DNA of 64,000 bases. Origin: Nyssa sinensis. Taxonomy: Eukaryota; Streptophyta; Magnoliopsida; Cornales; Nyssaceae. This document shows, piece after piece, positions 50,081 through 62,696 of this stretch. Position numbers and translations under genes: made by a program. The stretch lies in the NCBI GenBank assembly GCA_008638375.1, contig CM018048.1, forward strand, positions 50,437,675 to 50,501,674. The letters are read 5' to 3'. Position 1 is the stretch's first letter; each line of letters begins with the position of its first letter. The notes below the pieces were generated by a model, which saw only the letters and a program-made list of their open reading frames with translations, was not told the DNA's origin and made no database searches.

Positions 50081-52090
50081 TGGGACTTGGGAGCTGCTTC
50101 GTTTATCTGCAGTGTCCGAGTCAATATTTCCTTTTTCAGTAATTAGTCTTGTTGAATATTTTCTCTTGCACCACGTAAAGCCTTTAAATTTTTTTTGTCT
50201 CTCCTCATCGACAAGATGATGTTTCTAATTATGTGTTCACCTCTATCCAATTGATTCAATTGTATTAATTTAATTTCAGTAATATAATCTTTGGTGGAGT
50301 CAGTTACAATGTATTGTTCGTATGTAACGCCTGTATGATCTCTTTACTTCTTGCAGTCTCTGTGTTATTTGAAATGTATCATCTGCTATCACTCTCGTTT
50401 GAGTTTCAAGTTTCAACAAAGCATATGGGCCATGAGCAGAGGAAATATTGAATCATGTATTGGAAATGATAAATCGTGTTTACCATGTATGTGTAGAGAT
50501 CTTGCTTCAAAAGCCCAATGCATTTTTGCTGCACCCTTGTAAAAACATTGCGTCTGTTGCTCGTTTGGCCGTGGGCTGTAAGCCAAGACAGGTGCACTGT
50601 TTTCCTTGGTGGCATCATCAGCCCAGATTAGTGGACTGCTTGCCTCAGTTGAGAGTGGGTTCGTAATAGTTTATCATCAATGGATTTGGGCCAATCTAAA
50701 GATATTGTTACAACCTCCTGTTATTTTCAAAGCTTGAGTTATTAAATTATTAAAGAATGTGTTTAATAATATGCACATGAAAGGGTGGAATACTAACATA
50801 ATCTTGGATAGATTCTACAAATAGTCAAGTGATGCTTTCAGATCAAAGTATTAGGTGAATCACTTGCAGGTCTCATGGTGTTCATGGTTTATATTCACAC
50901 ACTTTCAGCCATCAATGGTTGATATATTCTTAAATTATTTGTACAAGGTCTTCTCCACTTTTGAACTTGTCTGGATTTAAGGATTTGTTCTTGCCCGGTC
51001 CTGTTCATTTTTATTGGAATTTGGAGACAATCCATTAAGCATTCGGCCACAACATATAAGCTGAGGCGAAGTCCACAAAGTGGTGTCCGGTCCCACATCT
51101 TTTTGGACCAATTCTAGATGATTGTAATTCAGCCCCAAGTCCAGTTAGTCCACTCTCTAAGTCTCTCCTTGTAGAAACAATATGGATCATTATATATAAA
51201 ACGGCGGAGTTCACGAGGAAAAACGTCCCCTCCCCATCGAGCCATCTTGAACTATAAATACATATATAGATAGACACATTATCCATATGCACATGCTAAT
51301 GACTCTATAAGTTTATATAACTTGAGTGACCCATAACTAATGTTCAATTTTTGGAAAAATTCTTGAATGCATCAGTAAATTGTTAATGTATCGATTTAAA
51401 AATATTTTATCATATAAAATATAATTTTTTTGAGACATAATATATATGACAGAATATTATTAAAAAAGTGTACTGAATATATTCAAAAACATTTCTAACT
51501 TGAATCCAATACCTCAATACTAAAAAAAATATTATAAATTGCATGAATTATTGGCTTTCATCTTTTTAATATATTTTATTTTAATCAAACTTAATCTTTT
51601 AAATTCTAACTAATAATATGTTGACGTGAGACGAATCTTTATTACACGTTTAATAATAATTATTTATTTATAATTATTATAAAGAGAATTCACATAATAG
51701 TAGTATAATTACTATAAACAAGTTCAAGTAACCATAGCATAATTGATAATATTAGATCTCACAATTAAAAAAAAAATGAGATTGTAATAATTGGATAAAA
51801 AAAATGCAAGCACATTGAAATTTAATTAGAACATATGAAGCCAAGAATAATAATGTTTACGAGACACCTAATTTCTAAAATTGGCAAAGATATATAGATA
51901 AATTATTGTATATTTTAGTACAATAATTTCAATTAATTATAAATTATTATGTATATAATATATTAATTTTTAATATAAAAATATTTAATTTAATTTTTGT
52001 TTTTTTGAGTATAAATAACAATTGATGATTGATTGGATCATTGATATCGTCAAAATTACACAATACTTTCTCGGGTTAAATATATTTATC
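50081..52090. other. Intergenic DNA between TPP and transaldolase
   Basis: No gene recognised. Frames at 50351-50666 and 50895-51292 have no domain. From about 51300 the sequence is strongly AT-rich up to the transaldolase promoter. Confidence 0.5.
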
Positions 52091-52175
52091 CATTTCTGTA
52101 TAAATGATCCCCCGATCCGCTCATTCAGCTCAACAAACACTACTTTCTGTCTCTCTCTCTCTCTCTCCCGTGGAA
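52091..52175 (+). promoter_or_regulatory. Core promoter and leader of the transaldolase gene
   Basis: A TATA-like tgtataaatgatc near 52098 is followed by a CT-rich leader (ctctctctctctctctcccg) to the ATG at 52176. A second TATA-like gtataaataac at about 52010 is an alternative. Confidence 0.4.
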
Positions 52176-55100
52176 ATGTCAGCTTCATTGCATTCTCCGC
52201 CATTTGCAGAGCTCTCATCCTTTTCTCTTCAAGTAATAATCTCTCTCTCTATATACATGTATATTTATTTATATATATCGGTATGTATCAATGCCAATTT
52301 ATTGTTTTTGATCGAACAGAAGGGAAGATTGAGGTTCCCACTTCGCTCAGCAAGTCGGACTTTAATCTTCAAGTCTCAGAAATCGTTTCCTAAAATCCGA
52401 GCTTCCGGAGGCTTCTCGTCTTCTCTTGACACTGGTCATCTCTCTCGCAATTAATTTATCTTCTTCTTCTTCTTTTTTTTTTCTTTCTAATTCAAATCTT
52501 CTTATGTTAATTTTGGTTATGTTCAATTTATTATCGGTGCTTTAGGTTCGAGTACTGAATTAGACACTGTATCGAGCTACAGTGAGATCGTTCCCGATAC
52601 CGTCATTTTCGATGATTTCGAGAGGTAAGCTTTCTTCTGATTCCCATTTTGATCTTCTTTTTCTCCTACGTTTAAGATTTGAACATTTTTCTTGGTTTAT
52701 TTTTTGATGATTTCTTCCAAATTATTATTCGCAATACAGGTTTCCTCCAACTGCTGCTACTGTTAGCTCCTCTCTCATCCTCGGTATCTGCAGCCTTCCC
52801 GATACAACATTTAGGGTAAGCATTCAATCTCTCAAATATCTATCTATAGCAGTGTGTATTATATGTTTGTATGTATGTGTATGTTTATGTACACGCACAC
52901 AAACAGAATTTGTTTATATTTGGATGGATGTATCTGTGCATGTAACTTATACTAGATTGAGCTCATGCAGCACTGGAATCAATACTATTGAACTTTTTAT
53001 TATTTGAATGTAAGATCAAAAAATTGGAAAACATAGATTTGGTTGGGGATTTGGAGTCATTGATCTTTGATATGATTGCTTTATGAGTGTTCTTATGTAT
53101 GATTGTTATCTTCATAGTTATCTTTTGGGTGTAGAGTGCTGTGGATACTGCATTGGCAGATTCAGGATGTTATGGGCTAGGGAGCTCAGATGTTCGAATG
53201 TCCTGTTTCTTTAACAAGGTTGGTGTATTTCTTTAAAGTATGAGGTTGCTCTATTGGATTGACCTATCGGCCTGACCACCTATTGTCAAACTATAGGCTT
53301 TAGTAAATATCGGTAGCGATCTGGCAAAACTAGTCCCTGGTCGGGTTTCAACTGAAGTGGATGCTCGTCTTGCATATGACACTCATGGCATTGTCAGGAA
53401 GGTATAAATTTCTTTTTGAAGTCCAATCTGTTGGTTTGATTTTTCATTTTAGGATATGTGTACCTTTGGTAGTTTGTCCATCGCTTCTTTATGGACCATT
53501 ATTTCAATCTCGATTTAACATTCAAATCATTGTTGGTGCCTGGTGGCGCCCCCTGCTGACTAGTTTTGGTTGTTCAAAGGTGATTAGAAATGTTTTAACT
53601 TTTAACACTATTGTGTGTAAATGGCTTCATGACACAAAAAGGCTGTGAGTCTGTGACTTATCTTCTTTGTATTGGTTCAAAAAGGCTATGCTTTTATATA
53701 CGTCAATACTTTTTCCTCTCTTTTTTCTCTGATATCGTCCATAGTTTGTGGCAGTGATGTGTGAAAGCGGGGTTTAGGAATTTAGACTACATGGATTTAA
53801 CATAGAGGGGTTGAACCAGCTTAACCAATTTTAATTTTGAAGATTAGAGTTCAAGTTAATTAAGAGCGGTATCTTAATGTTTGAAGTATCTTGGTTATCA
53901 CAATTCACTTCTCCCCTAGCAAATTGCTAATTGAGATCGCACAATCCAAAACATGGATCATTAGTGATTTGGAACGCAAGATTTAGCATTTCTATCTAAA
54001 ATATTAAAAGTCCAAAAAAAAATCATACAAAATACACACACATCATTAAAATTTTGTTTTATAATGGCTTGAATTCTTTGAAACGCAAGATTTAGCGTTT
54101 CTATTTAAAATATTAAAAGTCTAAAAAAAATAATCATACAAAATATACACACATCATTGGAATTTTATTTTATAATGGCTTGAATTCGTAAAAATCTTTT
54201 TGGTATTTATATATACATACCAATATTATTACAAATACAATAAAAAAGCATATCACGTTCCAAATAAACGTATTTTGTTCTAACAAAACGATCCAAAGAA
54301 GCCTACCCTTAACGTACCATGTTTTATAACAAGTGACGATCTACGTTCCCGTTAACATACCATGTTCTATAACAAGTGACGATTTACGTTCCCGTTCCCG
54401 TTCTCATTCCTTGTACCATAGCGATTCACGTTCCAGGTAACAAACTTCGAACTCTAAGAGTATGAGTTTGAACTCACACTGATAAATATCACAACCAGTT
54501 CAAACTTGAGATTAAACTGGGATAGAACTGAAGCTTCTGATTGAAATTTTTTGAACTACATGCATCCCAGTTCAAACTCCAATAGAAATCATGCTATTGT
54601 TCACTCAAATTAAGCTCCAAATTAACTAAGTTTGAACTCCATATCATTATTTCATCAAACTAAGCTTTCTGAAGTAAATTCAAACAAAGTTGAAAAGTCC
54701 AGTTCAAACTGGGATAGAACTGGGCATTCTGGAAATACAAAAATGTGAAGAAATTAGACCCAGTTTGAACTCCACTGCACTCTAGTTTGAACTTGCCTAG
54801 TACACGTCTTCAACAGGTTTAAAAATCAATTTTAACAATTAAAACATGAACCAAAGGCAATTTATTTTTGAAAAATACTCTCAAAACATTTTGAAAACTT
54901 TTTAAAGCGTGTGTGTGAGATCCAAACTTATGCATAGGGTATCTTGGTCCTCTTACCATTCTCTTGACTTGATCATTAATGATGCTCATATGTCTTCGAA
55001 CCACAAGACTTGAAATGGCGAACCACACAAGGATATAGACAATGATTATAAGCAATGTTTTTTCACACAGAATATGGCAACACTACATAACTTAGAGACT

Positions 55101-58100
55101 CAATCTTAATAATGTGATCCTATATATGGATATAAATGAAATCTTAAATATTGTATGTGTAAGTTGAAAACAAGTTTTTCGCAGAATGCATTACGCTAAC
55201 AGGGCAGGAAATAGTGTACATATTGTGGTTCTTATGTACATGATTTACAACTAAAGGATTTTAATAATATTGACCAAACAAGTATGGTAAAAAAGAGAGA
55301 ATCGTGAACTAATGCTGCCCACAATTGTGTGATATGATCATCCATTGATTTAGTTTTTTTATTATCTGTAGAGGATCCTTGATCGATGAGAAAACAAATA
55401 TAAAGATCCCATTGAACTCTACTTTTTAAGCATTGAGATCCAGAAAATTGAAGCAGTTGTGAAAAGAATGTTCTCTCATTCCAAAAGAGATACATATTAA
55501 AATTTTAATTAAATTCGTGTATTGACAGGCATTGAATGACTCACTTGAATTCCCACTTATTACATTTATAGAACAAATCAGAACAAATTACTATTTCTTA
55601 AAGTTCTATGTTCTTCTAGTGACTGTTGGAACAAGCAGAGTAGTATAGTCAACTCTTGGTTGGGCAGCTCCATAGCAGATGAGACTTGACTGATGCCTAC
55701 ATCAATAAAAAGAAAATTTTGTAAATTCAGAGCCTGCATTTGCCATGCAACTTCTCGTTTGAAGTTGGAACTTCTAAACAATTATTGTAAAACACTTCTA
55801 GTAGTAAAAGATCAGTAGTCATTGTTTACAAGACCATCATAATTCTTATCTCATCAGTCATGCACTTTAAAAACAAACATTCTTCCCCCAACTCTGTAAA
55901 CCTGTCAGTATATTTTTCTGCAAAATGCATGTCATCAGAGTCTTTTATCACTCTTAATGAGCTTCTCTATCAAATTTTCCATTGTGATAATTGTTCCCCA
56001 TTGGAGTTTGAGAGAGTGAAAGAGATGAAGAGGGAGGGAGGGCTTGGAATAAATGAAGTAGATAGTTTTCCTCCTTTATCTCTCACTCTCCAGGATGAAT
56101 TCTTCAAAATAAAATTGCCCCCCTTTATCTTTCCTTTGACACATGAGGGATTTCTTTTGTGTTCAATTATTATCTTTTTAATTGTTTGCGACTCTACCAT
56201 CTTAACCCAAGATGCAGAATCAAATAGTCAACCCGATGGTTTACATCTTTTTCCTCCCTTTGGAGCAAAACACAAGAAGCCAACTCCATGAGATGTTGCG
56301 GCCTTATAATATGTGTTTTTATTTTAGCCCCTTCCATTTAGAATTTTATGTTGCCTCCCTTTTTTTTTCAAAGTCAACCCAGAAATTATCAACCCAAAAA
56401 TTATGTTATTCTGCATACTTCTGATAGAACTTTCAAGGGGCAGTACAAAATTTTGACTATGACAATACTCTTTACAAATAATCTGTTGAATAGCTATGGT
56501 GTTGTGCTAATGATTGGAATGGAGTAGGAATAGGACTTCCAGTATTTTCAAGTGGACAATTATAATTAGGAATGGTCAAACTAATGTATACCTAAGCTGT
56601 CCTTTTATCAGTGATTATATTAATATGTAATTTAATTCTTTCAGTTTATTATAATCTGCAGGTGCATGATCTCTTAAAATTGTATAATGAAATTGAGGTC
56701 CCTCCGGAGCGTTTGTTGTTTAAAATCCCTTCAACTTGGCAAGTGGGTATCTGAGAAGACATATGTCTATATTAGTTATCTTAAAATTACTTGACACATG
56801 AAGGCTAATGGCTAATGATTTTTTTGTCCCTTTTGTGGCCTGTTATCTATTGGTTTTGATTTAGGGAATAGAGGCATCAAGACTGTTGGAATCTGAGGGC
56901 ATACAGACACATTTGACTTTTGTTTACAGGTACTATGTAATAGCAACTTGTCCTTCAAATATCTCATCCCTTGTTATTAATATGCAAAAGTAATTAGCCA
57001 TAAAAAATTGTAGAAGTAATTATTCATTCTTTGGCATTAACTCAGGCGTAGCTTGAAACTTTACTTAAAAATCAAGTGATGATTACTCCACTTCTCATGA
57101 TTGAATAAAGCTCGTGTCTGTGCTGTAATCTTTTTTTTTATGAGTAAGAATTGTATATATAATGGTGCCTAAGGAGGGCATCAAGGACAAAAACTCCAAA
57201 AGCTTACATCTATCTTAGAGAACCTAAAAAATCAACAAAAGAAGAGACATTTACAGGGAAAGCCTATTTGGCCCAAAAAAATAATAAGTGAAAAAATGCA
57301 TCTTTAAAGTAAAAAGTAGAGAGTTCTAGATCTTCAAAGACACAATTGCTCCTTTCAATCCAAATACACCACAAGAGGCAAATAAAGGCTAGTCTCAAAA
57401 TTCTCTTAATCTCTTTTGGAAGGTTGCACCCTTCCCAAGTCAACAGAAGGTCTTTGACGGAGCCTGACATAACCCAGGAAAAACCGAACAGGGTAAGAAC
57501 AAGATTCCAACAGCTCCAAGAAACATGACAGTGGATGAGAACGTGGTCCACAATTTCCTCATCATTCTTACAAAAATAGCATCTGCTAGCCAAAAGAAAG
57601 CTTCTTTTCTTCAAGTTTTTCGCAGTTAATATGACATTCCAAGAAGCTTTCCAGATAAAGCAGGAAGCTTTAAGGGGGGCTTTTGAGTGCTAAATGAGCT
57701 TCTAAGGAAAGAGAGGGTTATCATAATCGAACATGTTCTTGTAGAAGGAGCTAACAGAAAAAGATTTCTTATCCGGCCTCCAAACTCTCTTATCCTCCTT
57801 ACCTTCCATAGCCCGGAAATTGTTGATGTAACAAAGGAAAGAGCCCACCTCTCCAAGTTTCCAATCAAAAAAGTCTCTCCTAAAGCGGGGAGTCCAGATA
57901 AGCTTATTTCCAACTCTCTCCGTACACTCGTTAGCCCAAGCCGCCTTATTGCTAGCCAAACTGTATAATATAGGGAATTTCGCCCTCAACTACTCGACCC
58001 CAGTCCAGACATCATCCTAGAATTTCACCCTACTACGATTCCCGATAACAAAACTACATCTTTCCTTGAAAAACCTCTAGTCACCTCTAATGTAACCCCA

Positions 58101-59938
58101 AAGACCACATCCCCTTGGACCCTCCTCAGGATTGCCCGAGCACCAACCCCCATTATCACACCCGTACTTAGAAACAATGATCTCCCTTCAAAGCTCTCTA
58201 TCACTTTCACCAAATTTCCATAACCATTTCCCTAAAAAGGCTGTAATGAAGATTCTCAAATCCTTCACCCCTAAACCCCCGAGAGACACTGGCTTCTTGA
58301 TTTATTCCAAGCAACTAAGTGAATCTTTCTGCAATCACCGTCGTGGCTCCATAAGAAATCCCTTTGAATCTTCTCCAATCTTCTGCTAACTGTCTTTGAC
58401 ATAGTGAAGAGAGACATGAAATAAGTAGGGAGGTTTGCCAAGGTACTTTTAAGAAGGGTGAGCCTACCTCTCTTAAAAAGTAGTTGGCCTTTCCAACCTG
58501 ACATCTTGCTAAGAAACCTTTCAATCACAGGATCCCAAACCCCAATGGATCTCGAGGGAGCTCTCAACGGAAGGCCCAAGTAAACCAAGGGAAAGTAGCC
58601 CTGTAGCCCAAAGTGCTGGCTAACATGTCTATCTCTTGAATCAGCCCTACCGGGATAATGCTGCTTTTTGCAAGATTGATCCGCAAACCTGACACAGCTT
58701 CAAATACACTTGAATACATCGGACAAAGCGAAGCTGACGCACTGAAGGGTCACAAAAAATGATAGTTTCGTCAGCAAACAACAGGTGGGAAATGGCAACA
58801 CCTCCACCCCCTCTGACCCCCACTTGGAAGCCTTTGGTGAGGCCAACTTTCTCAGCACGGAACATGAAGCGACTCAAAGTCTCCATAGCAATCACAAAGA
58901 AAAAAGGGGATAGGGGATCCCCCTGTCTCAAACCTCTAGAAGTACGGAAGAAACCTACAGGGGAGCCATTGATGAGGACCGAAAAAGAGACTGTGGATAT
59001 GCACGACTAAATCCATTTCCTCAACTTGCCCCCAAAACCCATCTTAGCCAACATACCCAACAAGAAACTCCAGTTAACATGGTCAAAGGCCTTTTCAATA
59101 TCCAGTTTGCACACAAGCGCATTCGTTTTTTGTTTTATCCTAGAGTCAATGCTGTGCTGTAATTTGTAGCAAATGAAATTCAAAAAGAGTGATATATATT
59201 CTAATATACTGGGTTTAATTTTGACCGATTTGACATGTGCTAGGCATGGTAAAAGGCTAGCCCAGTATGAAACTGGATCACATGCATTGCTTTTTGTTGC
59301 TGTGGATGATATTTGGTTGACATACTTGACACTCTAAATTCTTTAATGACTATTAAAGTTGTGATTAGTCTCATATAATATATATAATGGCATAGTCTTG
59401 TATTTAGTTTATCCTTGGATCCAAAAACAATTCACTATTTCTTATTTCTTCAAGTTACTATACTTTGACCAAAAACTGTCCAATATCCATAATTGGGTCT
59501 CTCATTTTTGTGATCCTTCTCAATCTACATTAATCTATGCTTTCGCTAAAAACAGCCAAAGATTGGTGATGACATGCCTCTTTCTATAATCTTCTAGTAT
59601 TGTAACGAGAGCTTGTTTTAATTTTTGGGTTTCTAGCTTATATAATTTTTGGACAGTTCAGATTCTGGTGCATTTGTGTATCACAAGTATTTTCTTCCTG
59701 TTAAAACAAATGCATCGTCTTTCAGTATGGGTCTTTTTCCACTGTTTTTTTTCTTGGCCCCCCGGGGGGGGGGGGGGGGGGTGTGCTTGTATAAGTGGCT
59801 AGCTAACATTCTCAGGCTTGTAGCATATGTAATTTTTGGACAGTTCAGATTCTGGTGCATTTGTGTATCACAAGTATTTTCTTCCTGTTAAAACAAATGC
59901 ATTATTGTCTTCCAGTATGGGTCTTTTTTCTCTGTTTT

Positions 59939-59969
<31 letters not shown>

Positions 59970-62696
59970 TGGGAGATGCTTACTAGAAATGTTAGCCCTA
60001 TTCTGATGTTTGTTGTATGAAGCATTGAGCAGTGAAACAATACCCATTTGGCTAAAATGTTGAATGGTTTTCTCAGTAACAAAATTTAATGTGGCCTCTT
60101 CTTATCCCTTAAAATTTATAAGATGAAAATAACTTCTTGAAAGATTGCTCTTATTAAACCTGTATTGATTTTGTTCTTGTATGTTGGAATTGTTTTGTAT
60201 CCATGATGTCATTGATGCCCTAATGAGCTATTTAAAATATTTATATGAAATATGTGTCCATTCTATACATTTGACATTCATGGAATATGTGTAGGTTGCT
60301 ATCTAGCATTCATGAAACATATTTCCTCGAATGACTTGTATTTGATGATTTAGTGTTCAAACATTGACGATTTTTGGTTGTGCTTCAGCTTTTGTCAAGC
60401 TGCAGCTGCAGCTCAAGCTGGTGCTTCTGTTATCCAGATTTTTGTTGGTCGCATTAGGGTAATGTCCTTCCTCTGATGAATGATGACATGTTTTTGGAAA
60501 TTTTCAATCTGGTGATATTGATAAGGTAAGTACATTGTTTTTCAGGATTGGGCACGCAACCATTCTGGTGACCCTGAGATAGAAGATGCTCTTAAAAGAG
60601 GAGAAGATCCTGGGTTGGCTTTGGTTAGTTTAATGACCTTGCTGCTTTATTCAGTTCATTATTCCATTATGGGTAGTGAGTGTTATGGCTTATTCTGTGT
60701 GCCCACTCATGTACATGTAGGGTAGCCCTACATTAACGGCTGATTTTCCTGCATCTGTCAATCTTCTCTCGCATCATGGGGTTGGGTGCAGTGAATTATT
60801 AGGTAGATATAGAAGTTCCCCCGTACATATGTCTATTTATATGTGTGTGTCTGTAACTCTGCATAAATATGATTTGGTATTGAATGGGATTCAGAACTTT
60901 GAGCCTAGAGTAAATTATAGACTATCTAGATGATTTTGTATTAGAAAATCACTTTCTGTTGTTGAGTTTTTGAGTACAGGAAAATTCATTTTCAGAGGTT
61001 GCTTGAAAATGTTGGCTGATTGACAGACTTCATTTCTTAACTCTGGCTTGCGACATTTCTGTTATCTGTAAATTATTTGACTCTCTCGGGAACGAGAAGT
61101 TCAAATTCTTATTTATTTATTTTGTTTGTTGTTTTCTATTGTTTTCTCAATTCATCAACCAACATCTTTTTGACCTTCACCAAGGCCTTTTTTTGCCTTT
61201 GACTTGGATCATGCTATTTCTTTTAGCGGTATGGTGCACTTGTTGGTGTTTGTTGCACATGACAATGATAGTTCAGCCGTTCGTTCTAATTTTACACTTT
61301 TGGACTGACTGAACTTTTCATGCATCATTTACGCTGCAGTCTCTGCATTTCAATGGTAATCTTCTTGCAGTATCCTATTGATCGAGTTAAATCTACTGAC
61401 CTTTGGCAGTAAATATTAAAGGCCAATTGATGCCCAAGATCTTTTATTGTTATTCAATTGATGCCCAAGTGATGCACTGCCAAGTTGGCTTGATATGCGG
61501 CTACATCCCTCAATGATTTGGGATTTGAAAGCAACAATGGTAACAACCAAGAATTGCTTTTGCACTTAGCATGTTTTGCATTGTTCATAATTGCAGGTGA
61601 CAAAAGCATATAATTACATCCACAAGTATGGGCATAAATCAAAGTTGATGGCTGCAGCAATTCGGAACAAGCAGGATGTATTCAACCTCCTGGGGTAACT
61701 ATAAGAGACCTTCTATTGTTAATTGGAAATTTTGATTAGTATGACCTTGTGAATGATCATTTTCTGGTCAAGCTTTGATTTCCTCATTATTCAGGGTTGA
61801 CTATATCATCACACCATTGAAGATATTGCAATCTCTCAAGGAATCTATCACTCCTCCTGACGAGAAGTACTCTTTTGTGAGGAGGCTATCCCCGCAATCA
61901 GCTAGTACTTACAACTTCAGAGATGAAGAGGTCTGTCTCCTTTTCGTATTCTTATTTTCTCTTACCTGTGGCTAACTTGATAAAAAGAACAAGTCATGAA
62001 AAATACCATGCCTTTTTTGGCTGTGGAACTCGAACTATATTTTATGTACCAAGAATTAATAGAGGTTGCTAGAAGCAGGTAGAGACTGGAGGTGCATCAA
62101 TCTGAGTTGCACCCTTTGTTGGCTAGAAACTCCTTTCTCCTTGTCCTAAATTAGTAGAGGTTGCTAGATGCTAGTAGAAACTGATGCTGCGTCAATCTGG
62201 GTTAACAATTTTGAGGAGGAACTCCTTTATTTCATGAAAAAAAACTTCAATTAAAACCACATTGAAGACTCTTCTCGAACAACAATGAAAAAGAATTCCA
62301 TTTTTTACTATCACTTGAGCAATAGAACCAAAGCCCAACACCTATTATTGAGAAAAACCAAACAAAGATGATAACTTCAACTCAAAATGAGCAAACTTTG
62401 GAATCATTTCCCCCAACCAAAAAACACACACACACACACACTCATTGAAAGAATGTGGCCAGCCAAAATTTTGAGACATTCTTAATTTCCATTTGATTTT
62501 TGGAATTGGAATACCCATGCTTAATAGCTGATCCTATCTTCCTTCACAGCTTGTAAAGTGGGACCAATATAGCTTTGCATCAGCTATGGGCCCTGCTGGT
62601 GTGGAGCTTCTAACTGCAGGAATGGAAGGCTATATTAATCAAGCGAAGCGGGTTGAGGAATTATTTGGGAAGATATGGCCTCCCCCAAATGTCTGA
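52176..62696 (+). CDS. TAL: Transaldolase, probably plastidial
   Basis: Transfers a dihydroxyacetone unit between sugar phosphates in the non-oxidative pentose-phosphate pathway. Thirteen exons join in frame: 52176-52232, 52320-52434, 52546-52624, 52740-52815, 53135-53218, 53297-53401, 56662-56742, 56865-56929, 60389-60458, 60546-60623, 61597-61694, 61795-61930 and 62550-62696, giving 396 aa. The N-terminus ([10 protein letters not shown], Ser- and basic-rich to about residue 60) fits a plastid transit peptide. Family landmarks are VSTEVDARL (Glu157), FKIPSTWQG with the Schiff-base Lys193, HLTFV (Thr217), FVGRIRDW, and a C-terminal helix [17 protein letters not shown]. It resembles the transaldolase-like Arabidopsis protein At1g12230 (from memory). 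The residue before FVGR is Gln-Ile where bacterial TalB has Ser-Pro, so one phosphate-site Ser seems replaced (Gln237). The start at 52176 is chosen because the longer frame upstream reads through the leader. Introns 6 and 8 exceed 3 kb and hold repeats. Confidence 0.92.
53970..54188 (+). repeat. Tandem duplication of about 108 bp in transaldolase intron 6
   Basis: acgcaagatttagc(a/g)tttctat(c/t)taaaatattaaaagtc occurs near 53973 and again near 54083. Each copy runs through aatcatacaaaata(c/t)acacacatcatt to ataatggcttgaattc. Confidence 0.85.
54311..54395 (+). repeat. Tandem duplication of about 45 bp in transaldolase intron 6
   Basis: taccatgtt(t/c)tataacaagtgacgat(c/t)tacgttcccg occurs twice in succession, followed by a further partial gttcccgttctc. 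Confidence 0.8.
54490..54800. repeat. Cluster of CCAGTTCAAACT motifs in both orientations
   Basis: ccagttcaaact occurs at about 54495, 54567 and 54699. Its complement type (cagtttgaactc, ctagtttgaactt) occurs at about 54761 and 54782. A second word, gggatagaactg, occurs near 54519 and 54711. It lies in intron 6 of the transaldolase gene, with no coding capacity. Confidence 0.6.
57118..59163 (-). mobile_element. 5'-truncated LINE with 12-bp TSD, antisense in transaldolase intron 8
   Basis: Perfect direct repeats ctgtgctgtaat at 57118-57129 and 59152-59163 bracket a 2,022-bp insert. A T-run at 57131-57139 next to the left repeat is the poly(A) tail on the - strand. The - strand encodes, in several broken frames, the C-terminal half of ORF2: RT motif [20 protein letters not shown] and [10 protein letters not shown] (58931 leftwards; usual FADD is FADE here), the thumb region (58588-58271), and a zf-RVT domain [18 protein letters not shown] with FGFSWVMSG (57614-57264). 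Frameshifts make it inactive. Confidence 0.9.
59643..59969 (+). repeat. Tandem duplication (period about 187 bp) ending in poly(T)/poly(G)
   Basis: aatttttggacagttcagattctgg begins near 59645 and again near 59831 (shown here in part only as family words). Each copy continues through cacaagtattttcttcctg, aaaacaaatgca and cagtatgggtctttttt to a T-rich run and then a G-run: G18 at 59764-59781 and T14G21 at 59935-59969. It lies in intron 8 of the transaldolase gene. Confidence 0.85.
62061..62215 (+). repeat. Degenerate tandem duplication in transaldolase intron 12
   Basis: agaggttgctaga(a/t)gc followed by tagaga(c)ctg and tcaatctg(a/g)gtt occurs at about 62061 and 62156, a period of about 94 bp with clear divergence. 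Confidence 0.55.

Noticed and set aside
52022..52393. 123-codon + strand frame overlapping the transaldolase start
   Set aside because: Reads through the leader, exon 1 and intron 1 in a different frame from the transaldolase exons.
57687..57968. 93-codon + strand frame
   Set aside because: Shadow of the antisense LINE coding sequence on the - strand.
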